From assembly GCF_036711975.1 (NCBI RefSeq), contig NW_027248940.1, forward strand, positions 806,001-870,000: 64,000 bases of DNA, written 5' to 3'. Shown piece after piece: positions 56,216 through 64,000 of this stretch. How positions within the stretch are numbered: the first letter of the stretch is position 1; the number at the start of each line of letters is the position of its first letter. The translations under genes were made by a program, and so were the position numbers. Origin of the DNA: Onthophagus taurus (lineage: Eukaryota; Arthropoda; Insecta; Coleoptera; Scarabaeidae). The notes below the pieces were generated by a model. It was not told where the DNA came from. It did no database searches and worked only from the letters and a program-made list of their open reading frames with translations.

Positions 56216-57690
56216 CATCGAAAATTTTATCAAAACTTCAAATATTGTTTTCTCAAAAACTAAAATTAATTTTTCAAAACGGGTTGGTTCATTGGAAAGA
56301 AGACACTTTTATTAACACTTTGGGAAATTTTCATACTTATATTCCATGAAATGGATTTTATACGAATTTTTAAAACTTAATCGGCGAAAATTGCAAAATT
56401 CGAAAAAATTGTCGATCATTTCAAAAATTTATTTCTTAAAAACTAAAAGTGATTTTTCAAAACGGTTTGTTGCATTAAAAAGAGGATACTTTAATTACTA
56501 ATTGGTGATATTTCTACAAGGATCCTTCAAGAAATTAATTTTATAGCGAATTTTGAAAGTTATCGATGAAAATTGCAACATCGAAAATGTTATCAAAACT
56601 TCAAATATTGTTTTCTCAAAAACTAAAAGTTATTTTTCAAAATGGGTTGGTTCATTGGAAAGATGACACTTTTATTAACACTTTGGGAATTTTTCAAACT
56701 CATATTCCAAGAAATGGATTTAATACGAATTTTTTAAACTTAATCGGCGAAAATTTCAAAATTAAAAAAAAATTTCGATCATTTCAAAAATTTATTTCTT
56801 AAAAACTAAAAGCGATTTTTCAAAACGGCTTGTTGCATTAAAAAGAGTATACTTTAATTAATAATTGGAGATATTTCCCCATGGATCCTTCAAGAAATTA
56901 ATTTTACAGCTAATTTTGCAAGTTATCGATGAAAATTGCAACATCGAAAATGTTATCAAAACTTCAAATATTGTTTTCTCAAAAACTAAAAGTTATTTTT
57001 CAAAACGGGTTGGTTCATTGGAAAGAAGACACTTTTATTAACACTTAGGGAAATTTTCATACTCATATTCCAAGAAATGGATTTTATACGAATTTTTAAA
57101 ACTTAAACGGCGAAAATTTCAAAATGTAAAGAAATTGTCGATTATTTCAAAAATTTATTTCTTAAAAACTAAAAGCGATTTTTCAAAACGGCTTGTTGCA
57201 TTGAAAAGAGGATACTTTAATTAATAATTGGTGATATTTCCACAAGGATTCTTCAAGAAATTAATTTTGTAGCGAATTTTGAAAGTTATCGATGAAAATT
57301 GCAACGTCGATAATATTATCAAAACTTCAAATATTGTTTTCTCAAAAACTAAAAGTTATTTTTCAAAACGGGTTGTTTCATTGGAAAGAAGACACTTTTA
57401 TTAACACTTTGGGAAATTTTCATACTCATATTCCAAGAAATGGATTTTATACGAGTTTTTAGAACTTAATCGGCGAAAATTTCAAAATTTAAAGAAATTG
57501 TCGATTATTTCAAAAATTTATTTCTTAAAAACTAAAAGCGATTTTTCAAAACGGCTTGTTGCATTGAAAAGAGGATACTTTAATTAATAATTGGTGATAT
57601 TTCCACAAGGATCCTTTAAGAAATGAATTCTATAGCGAATTTTGAAAGTTATTGATGAAAATTGCAACATCGAAAATGTTATCAAAACTT
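56216..57690. repeat. Satellite A: 363-base dimeric tandem repeat
   Basis: The marker GCAACATCGAAAATG (or GCAACGTCGATAAT) lies at 56573, 56938, 57301 and 57663, period 362-365. Each unit has two related halves of about 181 bases: one with CTCAAAAACTAAAAGTTATT and AACGGGTTGGTTCATTGG, the other with CTTAAAAACTAAAAGCGATT and AACGGCTTGTTGCATTGA. About four dimers are present; the first is the most diverged. Short open frames inside are chance. Confidence 0.9.
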
Positions 57691-60600
57691 CAAAAAATCG
57701 CCCAAAGGTTTACTTTAAAGTTTGAAAAACGATTTTAGTGTTATATTAAAGTTAAATTCTTCCTCTTTAAGAATTCGCAAAGAAATTGTTACATTTATAC
57801 CATAAAATTTTGAGATATTTTCTAAAATATAGAACTCTGTTTTAATTAAGATTTGTTAAAAAATCGATAAAATTCAAAAAATCGCCCAGAGGTTTACTTT
57901 AAAGTTTGAAAAACGATTTTGGTGTTATATTAGAATTAAATTCTTCCTCTTTAAGAATTCGCAAAGAAATTGTTACATTTATATCATAAAATTTTGAGAT
58001 ATTTTCAAAAATATAGAACTCTGTTTTAATTAAGGTATCTTAAAAAATCGATAAAATTCAAAAAATCGCCCAGAGGTTAACTTTAAAGTTTGAAAAACGA
58101 TTTTGGTGTTATATTAGAGTTAAATTCTTCCTCTTTAAGAATTCGCAAAGAAATTGTTATATTTATATCATAAAACGTTGAGATATTTTCAAAAATATAG
58201 AACTCTGTTTTAATTAAGATTTGTTAAAAAATCGATAAAATTCAAAAAATCGCCCAGAGGTTTACTTTAAAGTTTGAAAAACGATTTTGGAGTTATATTA
58301 AAGTTAAATTCTTCCTCTTTAAGAATTCGCAAAGAAATTGTTACATTTATATCATAAAATTTTGAGATATTTTCAAAAATATAGAACTCTGTTTTAATTA
58401 AGGTTTCTTAAAAAATCGATAAAATTCAAAAAATCGCCCAGAGGTTAACTTTAAAGTTTGAAAAACGATTTTGGTGTTATATTAGAATTAAATTCTTCCT
58501 CTTTAAGAATTCGCAAAGAAATTGTTACATTTATATCATAAAATTTTGAGATATTTTCAAAAATATAGAACTCTGTTTTAATTAAGGTTTGTTAAAAAAT
58601 CGATAATATTCAAAAAATCACTCAGAGGTTAACTTTAAAGTTTGAAAAACGATTTTGGTGTTATATTAGAGTTAAATTCTTCCTCTTTAAGAATTCGCAA
58701 AGAAATTGTTACATTTATATCATAAAATTTTGAGATATTTTCAAAAATATAGAACTCTGTTTTAATTAAGGTTTGTTAAAAAATCGATAATATTCAAAAA
58801 ATCACTCAGAGGTTAACTTTAAAGTTTGAAAAACGATTTTGGTGTTATATTAGAGTTAAATTCTTCCTCTTTAAGAATTCGCAAAAAAATTGTTACATTT
58901 ATATCATAAAATTTTGAGATATTTTCAAAAATATAGAACTCTGTTTTAATTAAGGTTTGTTAAAAAATCGATAATATTCAAAAAATCACTCAGAGGTTAA
59001 CTTTAAAGTTTGAAAAACGATTTTGGTGTTATATTAGAGTTAAATTCTTCCTCTTTAAGAATTCGCAAAGAAATTGTTACATTTATATCATAAAATTTTG
59101 AGATATTTTCAAAAATATAGAACTCTGTTTTAATTAAGGTTTCTTAAAAAATCGATAAAATTCAAAAAATCGCCCAGAGGTTAACTTTAAAGTTTGAAAA
59201 ACGATTTTGGTGTTATATTAGAGTTAAATTCTTCCTCTTTAAGAATTCGCAAAGAAATTGTTATATTTATATCATAAAATGTTGAGATATTTTCAAAAAT
59301 ATAGAACTCTGTTTTAATTAAGGTTTGTTAAAAAATCGATAATATTCAAAAAATCACTCAGAGGTTAACTTTAAAGTTTGAAAAACGATTTTGGTGTTAT
59401 ATTAGAGTTAAATTCTTCCTCTTTAAGAATTCGCAAAGAAATTGTTACATTTATATCATAAAATTTTGAGATATTTTCAAAAATATAGAACTCTGTTTTA
59501 ATTAAGGTTTGTTAAAAAATCGATAATATTCAAAAAATCACTCAGAGGTTAACTTTAAAGTTTGAAAAACGATTTTGGTGTTATATTAGAGTTAAATTCT
59601 TCCTCTTTAAGAATTCGCAAAGAAATTGTTACATTTATATCATAAAATTTTGAGATATTTTCAAAAATATAGAACTCTGTTTTAATTAAGGTTTCTTAAA
59701 AAATCGATAATATTCAAAAAATCACTCAGAGGTTAACTTTAAAGTTTGAAAAACGATTTTGGTGTTATATTAGAGTTAAATTCTTCCTCTTTAAGAATTC
59801 GCAAAGAAATTGTTACATTTATATCATAAAATTTTGAGATATTTTCAAAAATATAGAACTCTGTTTTAATTAAGGTTTGTTAAAAAATCGATAATATTCA
59901 AAAAATCACTCAGAGGTTAACTTTAAAGTTTGAAAAACGATTTTGGTGTTATATTAGAGTTAAATTCTTCCTCTTTAAGAATTCGCAAAGAAATTGTTAC
60001 ATTTATATCATAAAATTTTGAGATATTTTCAAAAATATAGAACTCTGTTTTAATTAAGGTTTCTTAAAAAATCGATAAAATTCAAAAAATCGCCCAGAGG
60101 TTAACTTTAAAGTTTGAAAAACGATTTTGGTGTTATATTAGAATTAAATTCTTCCTCTTTAAGAATTCGCAAAGAAATTGTTACATTTATATCATAAAAT
60201 TTTGAGATATTTTCAAAAATATAGAACTCTGTTTTAATTAAGGTTTGTTAAAAAATCGATAATATTCAAAAAATCACTCAGAGGTTAACTTTAAAGTTTG
60301 AAAAACGATTTTGGTGTTATATTAGAGTTAAATTCTTCCTCTTTAAGAATTCGCAAAGAAATTGTTACATTTATATCATAAAATTTTGAGATATTTTCAA
60401 AAATATAGAACTCTGTTTTAATTAAGGTTTGTTAAAAAATCGATAATATTCAAAAAATCACTCAGAGGTTAACTTTAAAGTTTGAAAAACGATTTTGGTG
60501 TTATATTAGAGTTAAATTCTTCCTCTTTAAGAATTCGCAAAGAAATTGTTACATTTATATCATAAAATTTTGAGATATTTTCAAAAATATAGAACTCTGT

Positions 60601-63600
60601 TTTAATTAAGGTTTCTTAAAAAATCGATAATATTCAAAAAATCACTCAGAGGTTAACTTTAAAGTTTGAAAAACGATTTTGGTGTTATATTAGAGTTAAA
60701 TTCTTCCTCTTTAAGAATTCGCAAAGAAATTGTTACATTTATATCATAAAATTTTGAGATATTTTCAAAAATATAGAACTCTGTTTTAATTAAGGTTTGT
60801 TAAAAAATCGATAATATTCAAAAAATCACTCAGAGGTTAACTTTAAAGTTTGAAAAACGATTTTGGTGTTATATTAGAGTTAAATTCTTCCTCTTTAAGA
60901 ATTCGCAAAGAAATTGTTACATTTATATCATAAAATTTTGAGATATTTTCAAAAATATAGAACTCTGTTTTAATTAAGGTTTCTTAAAAAATCGATAAAA
61001 TTCAAAAAATCGCCCAGAGGTTAACTTTAAAGTTTGAAAAACGATTTTGGTGTTATATTAGAATTAAATTCTTCCTCTTTAAGAATTCGCAAAGAAATTG
61101 TTACATTTATATCATAAAATTTTGAGATATTTTCAAAAATATAGAACTCTGTTTTAATTAAGGTTTGTTAAAAAATCGATAATATTCAAAAAATCACTCA
61201 GAGGTTAACTTTAAAGTTTGAAAAACGATTTTGGTGTTATATTAGAGTTAAATTCTTCCTCTTTAAGAATTCGCAAAGAAATTGTTACATTTATATCATA
61301 AAATTTTGAGATATTTTCAAAAATATAGAACTCTGTTTTAATTAAGGTTTGTTAAAAAATCGATAATATTCAAAAAATCACTCAGAGGTTAACTTTAAAG
61401 TTTGAAAAACGATTTTGGTGTTATATTAGAGTTAAATTCTTCCTCTTTAAGAATTCGCAAAGAAATTGTTACATTTATATCATAAAATTTTGAGATATTT
61501 TCAAAAATATAGAACTCTGTTTTAATTAAGGTTTCTTAAAAAATCGATAATATTCAAAAAATCACTCAGAGGTTAACTTTAAAGTTTGAAAAACGATTTT
61601 GGTGTTATATTAGAGTTAAATTCTTCCTCTTTAAGAATTCGCAAAGAAATTGTTACATTTATATCATAAAATTTTGAGATATTTTCAAAAATATAGAACT
61701 CTGTTTTAATTAAGGTTTGTTAAAAAATCGATAATATTCAAAAAATCACTCAGAGGTTAACTTTAAAGTTTGAAAAACGATTTTGGTGTTATATTAGAGT
61801 TAAATTCTTCCTCTTTAAGAATTCGCAAAGAAATTGTTACATTTATATCATAAAATTTTGAGATATTTTCAAAAATATAGAACTCTGTTTTAATTAAGGT
61901 TTCTTAAAAAATCGATAAAATTCAAAAAATCGCCCAGAGGTTAACTTTAAAGTTTGAAAAACGATTTTGGTGTTATATTAGAGTTAAATTCTTCCTCTTT
62001 AAGAATTCGCAAAGAAATTGTTATATTTATATCATAAAATGTTGAGATATTTTCAAAAATATAGAACTCTGTTTTAATTAAGGTTTGTTAAAAAATCGAT
62101 AATATTCAAAAAATCACTCAGAGGTTAACTTTAAAGTTTGAAAAACGATTTTGGTGTTATATTAGAATTAAATTCTTCCTCTTTAAGAATTCGCAAAGAA
62201 ATTGTTACATTTATATCATAAAATTTTGAGATATTTTCAAAAATATAGAACTCTGTTTTAATTAAGGTTTGTTAAAAAATCGATAATATTCAAAAAATCA
62301 CTCAGAGGTTAACTTTAAAGTTTGAAAAACGATTTTGGTGTTATATTAGAGTTAAATTCTTCCTCTTTAAGAATTCGCAAAGAAATTGTTACATTTATAT
62401 CATAAAATTTTGAGATATTTTCAAAAATATAGAACTCTGTTTTAATTAAGGTTTGTTAAAAAATCGATAATATTCAAAAAATCACTCAGAGGTTAACTTT
62501 AAAGTTTGAAAAACGATTTTGGTGTTATATTAGAGTTAAATTCTTCCTCTTTAAGAATTCGCAAAGAAATTGTTACATTTATATCATAAAATTTTGAGAT
62601 ATTTTCAAAAATATAGAACTCTGTTTTAATTAAGGTTTCTTAAAAAATCGATAATATTCAAAAAATCACTCAGAGGTTAACTTTAAAGTTTGAAAAACGA
62701 TTTTGGTGTTATATTAGAGTTAAATTCTTCCTCTTTAAGAATTCGCAAAGAAATTGTTACATTTATATCATAAAATTTTGAGATATTTTCAAAAATATAG
62801 AACTCTGTTTTAATTAAGGTTTGTTAAAAAATCGATAATATTCAAAAAATCACTCAGAGGTTAACTTTAAAGTTTGAAAAACGATTTTGGTGTTATATTA
62901 GAGTTAAATTCTTCCTCTTTAAGAATTCGCAAAGAAATTGTTACATTTATATCATAAAATTTTGAGATATTTTCAAAAATATAGAACTCTGTTTTAATTA
63001 AGGTATCTTAAAAAATCGATAAAATTCAAAAAATCGCCCAGAGGTTAACTTTAAAGTTTGAAAAACGATTTTGGTGTTATATTAGAGTTAAATTCTTCCT
63101 CTTTAAGAATTCGCAAAGAAATTGTTATATTTATATCATAAAACGTTGAGATATTTTCAAAAATATAGAACTCTGTTTTAATTAAGATTTGTTAAAAAAT
63201 CGATAAAATTCAAAAAATCGCCCAGAGGTTTACTTTAAAGTTTGAAAAACGATTTTGGAGTTATATTAAAGTTAAATTCTTCCTCTTTAAGAATTCGCAA
63301 AGAAATTGTTACATTTATATCATAAAATTTTGAGATATTTTCAAAAATATAGAACTCTGTTTTAATTAAGGTTTCTTAAAAAATCGATAAAATTCAAAAA
63401 ATCGCCCAGAGGTTAACTTTAAAGTTTGAAAAACGATTTTGGTGTTATATTAGAGTTAAATTCTTCCTCTTTAAGAATTCGCAAAGAAATTGTTATATTT
63501 ATATCATAAAATGTTGAGATATTTTCAAAAATATAGAACTCTGTTTTAATTAAGGTTTGTTAAAAAATCGATAATATTCAAAAAATCACTCAGAGGTTAA

Positions 63601-64000
63601 CTTTAAAGTTTGAAAAACGATTTTGGTGTTATATTAGAGTTAAATTCTTCCTCTTTAAGAATTCGCAAAGAAATTGTTACATTTATATCATAAAATTTTG
63701 AGATATTTTCAAAAATATAGAACTCTGTTTTAATTAAGGTTTGTTAAAAAATCGATAATATTCAAAAAATCACTCAGAGGTTAAGTTTAAAGTTTGAAAA
63801 ACGATTTTGGTGTTATATTAGAGTTAAATTCTTCCTCTTTAAGAATTCGCAAAGAAATTGTTACATTTATATCATAAAATTTTGAGATATTTTCAAAAAT
63901 ATAGAACTCTGTTTTAATTAAGATTTGTTAAAAAAATCGACAAAATTCACAAAATCGCCCAGAGGTTAACTTTAAAGTTTGAAAAACGATTTTGGTGTTA
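57691..64000. repeat. Satellite B: 184-base tandem array with higher-order structure
   Basis: About 34 head-to-tail copies of a 184-base AT-rich unit (for example ATAGAACTCTG at 58381, 58565, 58749 and 58933) running off the right edge. Units are over 90 percent alike by eye and fall into types by ATCGCCCAGAGG versus ATCACTCAGAGG and GGTTTGTT versus GGTTTCTT. From about 59160 to 62840 the CGCCC type recurs every five units (920 bases). Each unit contains one GAATTC. No coding sequence. Confidence 0.95.

Noticed and set aside
57691..64000. CRISPR-like regular repeats
   Set aside because: Units are contiguous 184-base tandem copies without distinct spacers, and the genome is eukaryotic.

Overview
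The window is eukaryotic and very probably from an insect. The genes have short GT-AG introns of 54-62 bases, the intergenic DNA is AT-rich, and the protein families (a ZAD-type C2H2 zinc finger, a secreted DM9/DUF3421 protein, a Q/N-rich PTIP) and mobile elements (piggyBac, DD41D Tc1/mariner, RNase H-bearing LINEs, Penelope-like, Ty3/Gypsy) are typical of insects. A beetle is my guess. There is no sign of bacterial organisation.

Four host genes could be built exon by exon. (1) Ptip, minus strand, 12464-17771: four exons with consistent phase, giving BRCT1-2, a Q/N-rich segment of roughly 1000 residues, BRCT3 and the start of BRCT4. Its last exons lie left of the window, behind more than 12 kb of intron filled with nested transposons. 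(2) A PP1 catalytic subunit, plus strand, 20230-34858: five exons, 328 codons, every catalytic motif present, split by a 13.3 kb intron full of repeats. (3) A small secreted DM9/DUF3421 protein, minus strand, 45725-47851: five exons, 173 residues. (4) A ZAD plus four C2H2 finger protein, plus strand, 54916-55772: two exons, 264 residues. A LITAF-like exon at 36061-36243 is probably an orphan.

Layout. 1-12.2 kb is a transposon nest inside a Ptip intron: a Jockey-type LINE, Tc1/mariner remnants, a Penelope-like 3' end, and two piggyBac elements with TTAA duplications. The second piggyBac carries a DD41D mariner that itself carries a MITE. 12.4-17.8 kb is Ptip. 17.8-20.0 kb is seven tandem copies of a 323-base unit lying in the head-to-head space between Ptip and PP1 and including the Ptip start codon. 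20.2-34.9 kb is PP1; its intron 3 holds a complex repeat with a 40-base-arm hairpin at its end, nested LINEs and a 4 kb minisatellite. 36-45.5 kb is another transposon cluster (DD41D, LINEs, and a Gypsy element whose gag is interrupted by a TTA-flanked MITE). 45.7-47.9 kb is the DM9 gene. 48-53.9 kb holds nested terminal-repeat elements, a LINE and a second copy of the hairpin-ended repeat. 54.9-55.8 kb is the zinc finger gene. From 56.2 kb to the right edge there is satellite DNA: a 363-base dimer, then about 34 copies of a 184-base unit with higher-order structure.

The host genes have no common pathway that I can see. The most unusual content is structural: amplification of a shared promoter region, a minisatellite motif common to a MITE and an intronic array, a hairpin-ended repeat present at two loci, and a satellite with higher-order periodicity next to a zinc finger gene.
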